DNA of 52,998 bases from Alphaproteobacteria bacterium Ga0077535 (GCA_001464425.1 LNEK01000021.1:1-52998), one strand, 5' to 3'; shown: positions 8,184-18,963, counted from the first letter of the stretch. Numbers and translations are program-made. Notes: generated from the sequence alone by a model not told the origin.

Positions 8184-9164
8184 ATGCTGAGGTTTGTTGC
8201 GGGTACGATGCTCGTTCTGGCGCTAGCTGCCTGCGGGCAGGCGGACAATGCGGCCCCTACCGAAGAAACGTCGGCCGCCTATGGCGGTATGCAGGACATG
8301 GATCGGGCCCAAAGTGCTGGCGAAGCTGCGCCTGCCGCCCCGCCTCCGCCTGGCGCTGCCACCCCCACACCCACGCCACCTCAAGGCGGCGGCACGGCCT
8401 CCCCAGTGCTTTACCTCGCCTATTCCTATGGCCTTGGTCTTGAGATCCCGAGCCAACGCCTTTCGGCGGTCATGGACGCGCACGTCACGGCCTGCCAATC
8501 GGCGGGCCCGCGGCTTTGCCAGCTGATCGGGTCGAACCGCAGCGGCGATCCGGATAGCCAGATGAGCGGCTACGTTCAGCTGCGCGCTGAACCGCAATGG
8601 CTGCGCACATTCATGGAAGGCATGGCGGCGCAGGTTGATGAGGCCGGCGGCCGCATCAACTCGCGGACCACTGGGAGCGAGGATTTAACGCGCCAGATCG
8701 TCGACACCGAAGCGCGTATCCGGGCGCTCTCGGCGCTGCGCGATCGCTTGCAGGAATTGCTGCGCTCGCGCCCCGGCCGGCTGGCCGATCTGCTTGAGGT
8801 CGAGCGCGAGCTCGCGCGCGTGCAGGGCGAACTCGACGCCATCCAATCGAACCTTGCCGTGATGCGCACGCGGGTTTCGATGTCAGAGCTCAACATCCAG
8901 TACCAGTCGGCGCCCCGCCCGCTCGGCAGCGACACCATGGAGCCGCTTCGCCAAGCGTTCGCGGATTTCCTAGGCGTGATCGTCGGCGGTTTCGCGGCGA
9001 TCCTTTACATCATCGCCGGCCTGATCCCGGTCCTAGTCGTGGTCGCGCCGCTGATCTGGTTGGCTCTCCGCTGGCGCAAGCGCCGCGGCGGACGCTTCTT
9101 CGGGCACAAGATGCCGGCGACGCACAGCGGCGGCGAGCCACCAACTGGCCAGGCTGACCTTTGA
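8184..9164 (+). CDS. DUF4349 lipoprotein
   Basis: Envelope lipoprotein of unknown function, 326 residues. The ATG at 8184 has GAGGGA eight bases upstream and opens a lipoprotein signal (MLRFVAGTMLVLALAACGQ, lipobox LAAC). A Pro/Ala/Thr-rich linker (about residues 40-75) precedes the DUF4349 core. The core contains a predicted coiled coil, LTRQIVDTEARIRALSALRD through ELARVQGELDAIQSNLAVM, followed by one strong membrane helix (ILYIIAGLIPVLVVVAPLIW) and a basic cytoplasmic tail. The double anchoring (lipid plus helix) is the family layout. No specific partner is suggested by the neighbours. Confidence 0.85.
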   Translation: MLRFVAGTMLVLALAACGQADNAAPTEETSAAYGGMQDMDRAQSAGEAAPAAPPPPGAATPTPTPPQGGGTASPVLYLAYSYGLGLEIPSQRLSAVMDAHVTACQSAGPRLCQLIGSNRSGDPDSQMSGYVQLRAEPQWLRTFMEGMAAQVDEAGGRINSRTTGSEDLTRQIVDTEARIRALSALRDRLQELLRSRPGRLADLLEVERELARVQGELDAIQSNLAVMRTRVSMSELNIQYQSAPRPLGSDTMEPLRQAFADFLGVIVGGFAAILYIIAGLIPVLVVVAPLIWLALRWRKRRGGRFFGHKMPATHSGGEPPTGQADL

Positions 9165-9219
9165 GAACTAGTCGCAACTAGATTCTCAGCCAATCAATTG
9201 CGCCGTCCCGAAACGGCGC
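9163..9219. promoter_or_regulatory. Two inverted repeats upstream of acnA
   Basis: GAGAACTAGT and ACTAGATTCTC (9163-9187) pair with one bulge right after the DUF4349 stop and may be its terminator, though no T run follows. A second perfect repeat, GCGCCGT-CCCGAA-ACGGCGC (9200-9219), is followed at once by TACATA, with TTG at 9198-9200. It could be an operator between weak -35 and -10 elements of the acnA promoter. Confidence 0.35.
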
Positions 9220-9313
9220 TACATAAGCCTTGCCGCGCGCCCGGTTTGATTCCGGATTTGGGGCGCTCCCCAACGCGTTTGCATCTCTGAAGCTTCATGC
9301 CGGATGCACACCC

Positions 9314-12010
<2,697 letters not shown>

Positions 12011-12016
12011 AATATG

Positions 12017-12051
12017 CCGTCACGGCGGTTTGATTAGAACCGCCGTGACGG
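12017..12051. terminator. 14-bp hairpin after acnA
   Basis: CCGTCACGGCGGTT and AACCGCCGTGACGG form a perfect 14-bp stem around a seven-base loop, starting seven bases after the acnA stop and ending eight bases before the next start. No T run follows on either strand. It probably stops or protects the acnA transcript. Confidence 0.65.
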
Positions 12052-12058
12052 TACGGCC

Positions 12059-12802
12059 ATGGTGGGCGTCATGATAGGACGCCTTCTCGCCCTGGCGCTG
12101 GTCGCGCTCTCGGCGACAACCATTAACGCGCGCGCCCAGGAGGGCGAACGTGCGCAAATGGTGGTGGAACTCTTCACCAGCCAGGGCTGCTCGCAATGCC
12201 CACGCGCCAACCGTTTGCTCGGCATGTTTGCGCGCGAAGACGACGTGCTCGCGCTGACGTTCCCGGTCGGCATCTGGGATTATCTCGGATGGCACGACAC
12301 GTTCGCGCAGCCCGAATACGCCGAGCGCCAACGAACCTACTCGCGCACCATGCGTGTGCGCGGCCGCTTCACACCGCAACTCGTCATCAACGGCGCGAGC
12401 CAAATCAGCGCGTCCGATTGGGACCAGGCGCGCGCCACGTACGACGCGCAACGCGCCGAAGGCTGGCCCGCCAATGCGCCCAACCTCTCGATCTCGCGTC
12501 TACGCAACAATCGCGTCCGCGTTACAGTAGGCGCGCGAGCCAATGCGCCCGCCGCAGATGTCTGGCTCATCGCGTACGATCCCGGCCCCATCACCGTCGT
12601 CATCACTGGCGGCGCCAATCGCAACCGCAGCGTCGCGCACTACAATCTCGTCAAATGGATTGAGCGCCTCGAAAGCTGGGACGGCCAATCGGCATGGTAC
12701 GAGCGACAGCGATGCCAGCCCGAGTGCGCGGTGCTGGTGCAAGAGGTGAACGGCGGACGCATTTTAGCCGCCGCTTACACCTCTCGGCCAAGCCGTTACT
12801 GA
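12059..12802 (+). CDS. DUF1223 thioredoxin-like periplasmic protein
   Basis: Exported protein of 247 residues with a Sec signal (IGRLLALALVALSATTINARA, cleavage near ARAQ). The mature part is the DUF1223 thioredoxin-like fold: VVELFTSQGCSQCPRANRLL carries a CSQC dithiol motif where thioredoxins have CxxC, then FPVGIWDYLGWHDTFA and the TPQLVINGA segment holding the cis-proline. A second cysteine pair near the C-terminus (CQPEC) may form a structural disulfide. Substrate is unknown. An ATG four codons in (12071) is an alternative start. Its stop overlaps the DUF4340 gene tail to tail by seven bases. Confidence 0.88.
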   Translation: MVGVMIGRLLALALVALSATTINARAQEGERAQMVVELFTSQGCSQCPRANRLLGMFAREDDVLALTFPVGIWDYLGWHDTFAQPEYAERQRTYSRTMRVRGRFTPQLVINGASQISASDWDQARATYDAQRAEGWPANAPNLSISRLRNNRVRVTVGARANAPAADVWLIAYDPGPITVVITGGANRNRSVAHYNLVKWIERLESWDGQSAWYERQRCQPECAVLVQEVNGGRILAAAYTSRPSRY

Positions 12803-13836
12803 GGTCCAGACGCCCCGGGAATGAGCGCGCTGAGGGGCGGCGCCAACGCCTCCACTTCACGATCACTCAGCGCGAACGCCCAATCAGACGAACGGCTGTT
12901 GATCTGCATGGCCGCAGCTTCCAGCTCCGGCGAATCCGCCCGCGCCGCGAGCTTCACCCATGTGCGCCCCTCGCTGGTGATGAGCTCTGCGTCGATCAGA
13001 ACACCATCAAACGTGGTTGCGCGCACGCGCGCGATCACGTCGCCTTGGATAGCGGGCGCCAGTTGTACGTCCGTCGGCGACAATGCCGTCAGGCGCTCGG
13101 CGGTACTGGTTACACTCGATTGCGTCAGCGTCGCCAGCGCGGGCTGGACCAATCGCCAGGCTTGATCCGGCGCTTCCCGCGCCAGAACATACCCACGGCC
13201 TTGTGGCGGCACGATCTCAACACGCGCCAAACGCGCCGGCTCCACGGCAAGTGGGCGCAACTCCAGCCAAGCCGAAACATCGCGCAGCGGCGGCAGAGCG
13301 GCGTCCTCGCCTTCGCGCGCCGCCCAAACCTGATCGCCATCAGGCCGGCGGACATACGTGCCGCTCGGTTCAACGCCGAGAATGATGTTCACCAACAACG
13401 CCCCGCGCCCATCCTCGACTTGCAGCAGGATGCCGCGGCCACCCTGACGCGGATCAGTAACGCCCAGGCGTTCATGCTTTGACGCATCGCTCGTCATCCG
13501 GCGCGTGAAGCGGAGTTCTTCAAGGCCATCAGTAAGTTGACCAAGACGCGCCGCGGTAACCGGAAAATCGCCGCGGTCGCGCATCACCCACACCCGCTCC
13601 TCGCCGCGCTGTATGCGCTCGATGCGATAGCTCGCTTCCGAGCTGGTGATCGTGATGCGCTCGGCGCCGCTGATGGTCTGCGACAAGCCGGGCACAACTG
13701 GTCCCGACATTTGATCTGGCCGCAGCGAACGCTGCTCAATCGCTGTGGTGACTGCCGCTGCCGCGACCAGCGCGCCAGCGATCAGAAACATCATCAATGT
13801 GCGCTTCTTGCGCCGCTCCGCGAGTTGAGTGGTCAT
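12796..13836 (-). CDS. DUF4340 protein, last gene of the Gld-type ABC operon
   Basis: A 346-residue protein with one N-terminal membrane helix (TLMMFLIAGALVAAAAVTTAI) and a large periplasmic part made of repeated DUF4340 beta-rich units (for example ITITSSEASYRIERI, YVLAREAPDQAWRLVQP and WAFALSDREVEAL). DUF4340 proteins are often encoded with GldA/GldF/GldG-like ABC exporters, as here, and are thought to be extracytoplasmic accessory subunits. I start it at 13836, where the ATG overlaps the stop of the GldG-like gene (ATGA); the longer frame runs into that gene. Function beyond this association is unknown. Confidence 0.85.
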   Translation of the reverse strand: MTTQLAERRKKRTLMMFLIAGALVAAAAVTTAIEQRSLRPDQMSGPVVPGLSQTISGAERITITSSEASYRIERIQRGEERVWVMRDRGDFPVTAARLGQLTDGLEELRFTRRMTSDASKHERLGVTDPRQGGRGILLQVEDGRGALLVNIILGVEPSGTYVRRPDGDQVWAAREGEDAALPPLRDVSAWLELRPLAVEPARLARVEIVPPQGRGYVLAREAPDQAWRLVQPALATLTQSSVTSTAERLTALSPTDVQLAPAIQGDVIARVRATTFDGVLIDAELITSEGRTWVKLAARADSPELEAAAMQINSRSSDWAFALSDREVEALAPPLSALIPGASGPQ

Positions 13837-15773
13837 CGCTGCGCACTCCCGCGCCGTTGACGGCGCCAGAACAAGTAGAGCCCCGCACCCGCAATCAGGA
13901 TCGGCGCTAGCCAAACGTTGATGAACACAACGGCGGCTTCCACCTGCTCGATATCGCCGCGAAGATTACGCTCATTGCCGCGTAGCTCGCTGCGTACGCC
14001 CGCCACGCGCTGCCGCAAGCGTTCCACGGCCGCGTTCTCTTCCGGCGTCAATTCGGCCCCGAGGTCGCCCGAGAAGAAGCCCGACCCACGCCCGCGCGCC
14101 TGCAACTCAGCGAGCTCGCCCTCGGTTTGCTGAAGATTTTCCAGCAAACGTTCCTGGCTTTCGCGGATACGGCGCTGCGCATCGCGCTCCATATCGTCGA
14201 TCAGATCCATGCGCCGAACCGATTGAGCGCGCGACCGTAGCGACACCAGCGCATCCGAGCCGCCGAGTACATCAATCGCATTCAAAGCAAACGAGGCGTT
14301 ATCGGCGCCGGGACTGCCGTTGCGCGGATCAATGTAAAAATCGTCAGCAAGGAAGTCGACGTCGGCGACAATGACGATCTCCGCAGGCGTCGCCGAACGC
14401 GTCAGGTGTTCGGCAGCAGCGGCAACAGGTTGCGGCGGAGTCGCCGCCGGCGGCGCGTCGTCGACAGTTTCAGGCGGCGCCTCGACAGTGGGACGCCCTT
14501 GCGGAAACGCGGTCTGCACCGGACCGGATAAGCGGAGCGCAATCGTTTCCACGCGCCCGCTCTGCGGCCACATCGCCATGATGTCATAAGGCGATGGCCG
14601 CATCATCGCAGTCGCCGCCGGCATACGCATCGTGCGCCCGCTTGTGCGCGCGAGCGGCGTCACCGTGAGACCTTCGCGCGTACTTGTGGTGAGCCCGCCA
14701 GCGAGACCGAAATTCACGCCGCGGCGCAACCATGCCGTCATCAAGTCTTCGCGGTTAAGGCCGCCCTCCTCAGCCGGCACGACAAAAAAGAGCGGCTGCG
14801 GCGCCTCGCCGGGCTGACCAGTCTGCGGATCTTGGACACTCACCGCCAAGGCGTTCTCAGCGTCCAACACCACGCTTGGCGCCATCGTCACGCCCCAGCG
14901 CTCCAGCAGCGGGCCGAGGTTCGAGCTTGTCGGCGCCGGCGCCACTGGGTTGAAGGGATCGAAACTCGTCGATTGCTCGGCCAGCATCGACGCTGGGTCG
15001 ATCGCAACGAAAGCGCGGCCCGTGCGCAGCACGAACTGGTCGATTGCGTAAAGCTGCGCCGCGCTGAGCGCGCCCGGGTGGATGATCGCCAGCACATCTG
15101 CATCCGGAATTTCGGTGAAGTCAGGCGCAAGCTTGGTCACGTCCAAGAGCCGGCCCATCTCGGTGGCGAACACGGACTGCCCACCGCTCACCGGATCTGC
15201 CGCCGCAGCCGGATCGATCGGCAATGAGGTGATCAGCGCAACGCGCGTGCGCGTCGGATTCTCGAGTTCAAAAATGAGACGGGTGATTTCGTATTCGAGG
15301 AACGCCTCCCGCTCCATCGCAAGATACGGAATACCCACGCGATCATCGATCGCGTTGGCGCCGCTTAGGCCAAAATAGATTGGATCGCCGCCTTCGCGGA
15401 GCCGGATCGGCTCGACGCCGGCCTCGACCGCATCGTCTTCATCTTCCGAATAGGGCTCAACATCGACCTCAACAAAGCGCACCCGCCCGCCTGAGCGCGC
15501 CTGAAACGTCTGCAACATTTCCCGCACGCGCGCCGCATACGCCTGCAATTGTGGCTGCGGAAGCGCGGCGTCGCGCGAATAATAAAGCGTAAGTTCGATC
15601 GGCTCCGACAGCTCGTTCAGTGTTTGCTGCGTGCCGGGGCTCAGCGAGTAGAGCTGATCCTCGGTCAGGTCGAGGCGCCAGGACCGAAACCATGAATTGG
15701 ACAGCACGTTCACTGCGATGAACGCGATGAACAACGCGAGGGCCGCGAGGACAGCGTAACGACGAGCGCTCAT
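13833..15773 (-). CDS. GldG-like ABC transporter auxiliary membrane protein
   Basis: Large 646-residue subunit of the Gld/intraflagellar-transport-like group (GldG, DUF7088 type). It has an N-terminal membrane helix (YAVLAALALFIAFIAVNVL), then the family stretch WRLDLTEDQLYSLSPGT, and a periplasmic domain. Near the C-terminus are a coiled coil (RDAQRRIRESQERLLENLQQ to ELRGNERNLRGDIEQ) and a final helix (VWLAPILIAGAGLYLFW) ending in basic residues. The ATG at 15773 is preceded by GGGGAGG. Between residues ~430 and 480 lies a Pro/Ala-rich insert. In Bacteroidetes the relatives serve gliding; in Proteobacteria the substrate is unknown. Confidence 0.88.
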   Translation of the reverse strand: MSARRYAVLAALALFIAFIAVNVLSNSWFRSWRLDLTEDQLYSLSPGTQQTLNELSEPIELTLYYSRDAALPQPQLQAYAARVREMLQTFQARSGGRVRFVEVDVEPYSEDEDDAVEAGVEPIRLREGGDPIYFGLSGANAIDDRVGIPYLAMEREAFLEYEITRLIFELENPTRTRVALITSLPIDPAAAADPVSGGQSVFATEMGRLLDVTKLAPDFTEIPDADVLAIIHPGALSAAQLYAIDQFVLRTGRAFVAIDPASMLAEQSTSFDPFNPVAPAPTSSNLGPLLERWGVTMAPSVVLDAENALAVSVQDPQTGQPGEAPQPLFFVVPAEEGGLNREDLMTAWLRRGVNFGLAGGLTTSTREGLTVTPLARTSGRTMRMPAATAMMRPSPYDIMAMWPQSGRVETIALRLSGPVQTAFPQGRPTVEAPPETVDDAPPAATPPQPVAAAAEHLTRSATPAEIVIVADVDFLADDFYIDPRNGSPGADNASFALNAIDVLGGSDALVSLRSRAQSVRRMDLIDDMERDAQRRIRESQERLLENLQQTEGELAELQARGRGSGFFSGDLGAELTPEENAAVERLRQRVAGVRSELRGNERNLRGDIEQVEAAVVFINVWLAPILIAGAGLYLFWRRQRRGSAQR

Positions 15774-15774
15774 G

Positions 15775-16527
15775 TCAGCCTCCCCGCCGAGCATCGACGG
15801 CCAGAACCGTACAGCCGAGGCTGAGTGCGATCACCGTCAGGAAGTAGAACACCGAGCGAAACTCCACGACGCCCCGCTGCGCTGCATCAAAGTGATGCAA
15901 CAGCGAAAACCGTGCGATCGCTTCAGCCATGCCGCCGCCGATCATGCCGGAGAAGAAGTCGAGCACCATCGGGAGACCAAGAGCAGTCAGCAAAAATGAG
16001 ATCAGCACCGCCAGCACGAACGCGACGATCTGGGCTTGCGTCAGCGCCGACATCGCCGATCCAATCGCGATATAGGCGCCGGCCATCAGCAAGCTTGCCA
16101 AGTACGCAGTGAAGATCGCGGCGTTGTCGGGCGAACCCAGGATGTTCACCGTGATCCAGAGCGGCGCCGTGAGCAGCAGGGCAACGCCCGCCACGCTCCA
16201 CGCCGCCAAGAACTTGCCGACAACGAGCGACCAAGTCGGCGCAGGCAATGTCAGCAAAAGCTCAAGCGCGCCAGAGCGGCTCTCTTCCGCCCACAAGCGC
16301 ATCGCAATCGCCGGCAGGAAGATCATGAACAACCACGGATGGTAAGCAAAGAAGGCCGAAAGGTCCGCGCGCCGTTCAGCAAAGAAACCGCCGATCTGGA
16401 AAGTGAACAAGCCGATCGCGAACAGAAACACTGCGACGAACACGTACGCCGTCGGGGTCGTGACGTAGGCGAGCAATTCGCGCCGGTAGACGGCGAGCAT
16501 GCTGGCGAGGCCGGGCCGCTTGATCAC
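15775..16527 (-). CDS. ABC transporter permease, GldF-like
   Basis: ABC-2 type permease with six predicted helices, 250 residues. The start is a GTG at 16527 that overlaps the ATPase stop (GTGA); the longer frame up to 16653 reads through the ATPase gene in another phase. Characteristic features are YRRELLAYVTTPTAYVFVAVF near the N-terminus (typical of this family), FLPAIAMRLWAEESRSGALELLLTLP, and a late GGGMAEAIARFSLLHHFD loop, quoted in pieces. It pairs with the ATPase upstream and ends one base before the GldG-like start. Confidence 0.9.
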   Translation of the reverse strand: MIKRPGLASMLAVYRRELLAYVTTPTAYVFVAVFLFAIGLFTFQIGGFFAERRADLSAFFAYHPWLFMIFLPAIAMRLWAEESRSGALELLLTLPAPTWSLVVGKFLAAWSVAGVALLLTAPLWITVNILGSPDNAAIFTAYLASLLMAGAYIAIGSAMSALTQAQIVAFVLAVLISFLLTALGLPMVLDFFSGMIGGGMAEAIARFSLLHHFDAAQRGVVEFRSVFYFLTVIALSLGCTVLAVDARRGG

Positions 16528-17246
16528 GCGCGCTCCTCCCCGCCGGTCAGCGCGGTGAACGCCATCTCCAGCGAGCCGTGCTTTTCGATCAGCGCCTGCG
16601 GCGTGTCGTCCGCAACGATGCGGCCGCGGTCGATGAGAATGGCGCGGGTGCATACCGCCTCCACCTCTTCCAGCATGTGCGTAGAAATAATCAGCCCCCG
16701 GTCTTCGCCCAACTTCTTGATCAAATCGCGCACAGCGTGGCGCTGATTTGGGTCGAGCCCGTCTGTCGGCTCATCGAGGATGAGGAGCATCGGATCGTGC
16801 AGGAGCGCCGCTGCAAAACCTACGCGGCGGCGGTAGCCTTTTGAGAGCGTTTCGATCGGCCGCTCGATGCTGTCGCCCAAACGCGCGTCCTGGGCTGCGC
16901 GCCGCACCGCATGCCGCGCCGCCTCACGGGTCATGCCGCGGGCCTCGGCGATGAAGCGAAGGAAACTCCACGGGGTCATCTCGCCATAGAGCGGCGCGCC
17001 TTCCGGCAAATACCCCACACGCTCCTGCACGCGGCGGCGTTCCTGGGCCACATCGATGTTGAAAATCTTGGCGGCGCCGTCGTCCGGCTCCAGGTAGCCG
17101 GCGATCATCCGCATCGTGGTGGTTTTGCCGGCGCCGTTGGGGCCCAAAAAGCCCACGATCTCTCCGACGTCGAGCGAGAAGCCGATACCGTCAACCGCGA
17201 CGCGGCGACCGAACGTCTTCCGCAGACCCTCGACCTGCAGCAGCAT
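16524..17246 (-). CDS. ABC transporter ATP-binding protein, GldA-like
   Basis: Cytoplasmic ATPase, 240 residues from the ATG at 17246, the first start that leaves a normal ABC N-terminus (MLLQVEGLRKTFGRR). It carries Walker A GPNGAGKTTT, Q-loop region VGYLPEGAPLYGEMT, signature LSKGYRRRVGFAAAL, Walker B LLILDEPTDGLD and switch histidine in ISTHMLEEVEA. The YLPE and LSKGYRRRV variants are typical of the GldA/copper-NosF branch. It heads a four-gene operon (ATPase, permease, GldG-like, DUF4340) linked by overlaps of 1-4 bases. Upstream lie a DnaA box and an attenuator-like region. Confidence 0.92.
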   Translation of the reverse strand: MLLQVEGLRKTFGRRVAVDGIGFSLDVGEIVGFLGPNGAGKTTTMRMIAGYLEPDDGAAKIFNIDVAQERRRVQERVGYLPEGAPLYGEMTPWSFLRFIAEARGMTREAARHAVRRAAQDARLGDSIERPIETLSKGYRRRVGFAAALLHDPMLLILDEPTDGLDPNQRHAVRDLIKKLGEDRGLIISTHMLEEVEAVCTRAILIDRGRIVADDTPQALIEKHGSLEMAFTALTGGEERA

Positions 17247-17314
17247 GTTGTTGGCGCACCCCGTTAAAACGAGCGCCGCTCTTATGTCCGTTTGGACGAA
17301 AACGCCACCCGTAC

Positions 17315-17323
17315 TTATCCACA
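17315..17323 (+). promoter_or_regulatory. Perfect DnaA box TTATCCACA
   Basis: TTATCCACA matches the high-affinity DnaA box exactly and lies about 70 bases upstream of the minus-strand ABC operon start. A single box is not an origin; it could allow DnaA to act as a transcription regulator here. A nine-base match can also arise by chance. Confidence 0.5.
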
Positions 17324-17490
17324 GAGGCGTGGGAATCGCGCGAATCAAACGACTCAGATTCGGCAGGCGTTTCGGAGTCGTTGACGCTTCTCACGCACTG
17401 AACCGGCGTCATCACGGCGCCGAGCTACATGCAAAGACGGCGGCATCCTTGCGCGGATCGAAACGCTTGTTTTTCGCGCATTTCCAAGCC

Positions 17491-17595
17491 CTAGACACAA
17501 CAAAGCCCGCGACGTTGCGCGGGCTGTTGCGAGTGAAATGTGACCGACCGAAGCGCGTACTGGGGGGGCTGGGGGGGCTGATGGATACCCAGCAC
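17491..17595 (-). CDS. Possible 34-codon leader peptide upstream of the ABC operon
   Basis: On the minus strand a GTG at 17595 follows a good ribosome site (GGAG, eight bases before) and opens a 34-codon frame that reads MLGIHQPPQPPQYALRS and ends GLCCV. Two PPQ repeats come from the C-rich runs, and consecutive prolines are known to stall ribosomes. The frame runs through an intrinsic terminator hairpin (17504-17525) and stops 244 bases before the ABC ATPase start. That layout resembles a ribosome-controlled attenuator. I do not recognise the peptide. It may equally be a chance frame over a terminator. Confidence 0.3.
   Translation of the reverse strand: MLGIHQPPQPPQYALRSVTFHSQQPAQRRGLCCV
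17504..17525 (-). terminator. Intrinsic terminator reading leftward, upstream of the ABC operon
   Basis: AGCCCGCG and CGCGGGCT form an 8-bp stem with a six-base loop. On the minus strand it is followed by TTGTTGT, a U-rich tail; on the plus strand the tail is poor. No annotated minus-strand gene ends here, so it must belong to an attenuated leader or a small RNA that starts between here and DUF2794. Confidence 0.6.
17562..17577 (+). repeat. Double G7 run (GGGGGGGCTGGGGGGG)
   Basis: Two runs of seven G separated by CT form a tandem nine-base unit. Such tracts can slip during replication and can contribute to G-quadruplex structures. On the minus strand they encode the PPQPPQ of the possible leader peptide. 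Confidence 0.7.
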
Positions 17596-17752
17596 GAGCC
17601 TTTCTCCGGCCGGCCACGCAACTAAGGTCGCGCTCGCTTGGGGCGAGAGCAAGCGTAAAGTGCGGCGGAAAGCCGACCCTGCTGGTTTTTAATGATTTCC
17701 TACAGCAGCGTTTCGACGTTGAGTGTGTGTAACTGATTGGAGAGCGACACGC

Positions 17753-18064
17753 ATGAGCGGACGCACCGTTTTTTTTGAGCGTCTGGAATTGGATCGTCTG
17801 ATGCGTTTTTACGGGCGCATGGTCGCCGCCGGAGAGTGGCGCGACTATGCTCTGGACGCCCTGCCCGATTGCGCGCTGTTTAGTGTTTACCGGCGCTTCA
17901 GCGAAGCGCCGCTATACCAGATCGAAAAACGTCCAGACGACAGCCGCAAACAAGGCGCCTATAGCGTGCGCGCCGTGGATGGCCGTGTTTTGCGCCGTGG
18001 GCACGATCTCGCGCGTGTCCTGGAAGTCCTGGAGCCAAAGCGCATGCGCGTGGTCGGCGATTAG
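17753..18064 (+). CDS. DUF2794 domain protein
   Basis: A 103-residue soluble protein of the alphaproteobacterial DUF2794 family, function unknown. The ATG at 17753 has GGAGAG nine bases upstream. Family features are the opening TVFFERLELDRLMRFYGRMVAAGEWRDYA region (residues 5-33), DALPDCALFSVYRRFSEAPLYQIEK, and the RRGHDLARVLEVLEPKRMRVV C-terminus, given here in pieces. It is a single-gene unit ended by a terminator shared with the convergent Bax-inhibitor gene. Confidence 0.9.
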   Translation: MSGRTVFFERLELDRLMRFYGRMVAAGEWRDYALDALPDCALFSVYRRFSEAPLYQIEKRPDDSRKQGAYSVRAVDGRVLRRGHDLARVLEVLEPKRMRVVGD

Positions 18065-18079
18065 AGCAGCGCAAATAAA

Positions 18080-18105
18080 AACGCCCCGGCGTTGACCGGG
18101 GCGTT
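18080..18105. terminator. Bidirectional terminator between DUF2794 and the BI-1 gene
   Basis: AACGCCCCGG and CCGGGGCGTT form a perfect 10-bp stem with a six-base loop. The plus-strand tail is CTCATTTT and the minus-strand tail is TTATTTG preceded by paired T bases, so it can stop transcription in both directions. Confidence 0.85.
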
Positions 18106-18128
18106 CTCATTTTCAGGTCCAGCGAGGA

Positions 18129-18917
18129 CTACTCGCGCGAACTCATAAAGCTCAAGATGATCTGGAAGATCGTAATGAACGCTATGTAGAGGTTCAGCGC
18201 GCCGAAATTGGTCATCACAGCTTGGCCACGCTGGTCGTTGGCTAGGTAGTAGTAGCTCTCACGCAGCTGGTTGGTTTGCGTGGCCACCAGCGCCGAGAAC
18301 ACCAGCAGCGTCACGACCTGCATGCCGATCTCGAACATGCTCGAACCCTGGATCACGCCGAAGCTCACCAGTGCGAAGTTCAGCACCGAGATGATCGCAA
18401 GACCCATCGCGGCCATGATCACCATAGAGTGCAAGCCGGAGAGGTTGCGCTTCGTGGTGTAACCCCAGAGGGCCAATCCGCCGAACGCCGCTGACGTCAC
18501 CAAGAAGGCCTTAGCGATGTTTGCAAACGTGACGTTGAGCGTCTGACCACCGAGCGTTGTGGCGCCGACAGCATTCGCCGCCAGGAACACCCACACCCCG
18601 AGGCCGAGGCCCATGAGCGTGACGACCGACCAGTAAAGGAAGCCGGAGCCCGTCGGGGACGCGTTACGCATGAAGAAGCTGGAGCCCATCAGCAGAACCA
18701 GCGGACCCCATTGGACGATGTAGATAACGGGGGCAGAAAGGACGATCTGCGACACTGGAGCGATCGTGCCGACCGCGTAAGCCAGGACCGCTGACCACAG
18801 CAGGCCAAGGCCCATCTTCGTGTAGACGCCCAGCATGAACTTACGCAGACCGGGGTCAATTGCCTGCTCTTCCCGGCCAACGGGAACGGAGCCGGCGCGG
18901 CCCAGATACTCGTTCAT
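18129..18917 (-). CDS. Bax inhibitor-1 / YccA family membrane protein
   Basis: Seven-helix inner-membrane protein (262 residues) of the TMBIM/BI-1 family; bacterial members are proposed pH-sensitive calcium leak channels, and YccA modulates FtsH. Seven hydrophobic segments span residues ~30-255. The end of the protein, NFGALNLYIAFITIFQIILSF, has the family NALNLYLDFINLFL-like signature. A GGAGG ribosome site lies nine bases before the ATG. The N-terminal 25 residues are cytoplasmic and polar. It is transcribed alone, divergent from the PBP gene. Confidence 0.93.
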   Translation of the reverse strand: MNEYLGRAGSVPVGREEQAIDPGLRKFMLGVYTKMGLGLLWSAVLAYAVGTIAPVSQIVLSAPVIYIVQWGPLVLLMGSSFFMRNASPTGSGFLYWSVVTLMGLGLGVWVFLAANAVGATTLGGQTLNVTFANIAKAFLVTSAAFGGLALWGYTTKRNLSGLHSMVIMAAMGLAIISVLNFALVSFGVIQGSSMFEIGMQVVTLLVFSALVATQTNQLRESYYYLANDQRGQAVMTNFGALNLYIAFITIFQIILSFMSSRE

Positions 18918-18963
18918 TCTTAACCTCCTCTTGGGCGGAGTGGCGCCGCCCGAAACATGAACC

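Larger units (their letters stand above)
17247..17752. other. 506-base intergenic region with regulatory-looking elements
   Basis: No established gene is recognised between the ABC operon and the DUF2794 gene. The stretch holds a perfect DnaA box, an intrinsic terminator reading leftward, two runs of seven G, a possible 34-codon leader ORF on the minus strand with a good ribosome site, and the upstream region of DUF2794. Longer open frames across it (up to 169 codons) have no family features and overlap the ATPase gene in another phase. Confidence 0.6.

Noticed and set aside
12017-12051. Hairpin read as a riboswitch before the DUF1223 gene
   Set aside because: It is a simple perfect stem following the acnA stop, with no conserved aptamer sequence.
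17116-17625. 169-codon plus-strand frame across the intergenic region
   Set aside because: It begins inside the ATPase gene in another phase and shows no family features.
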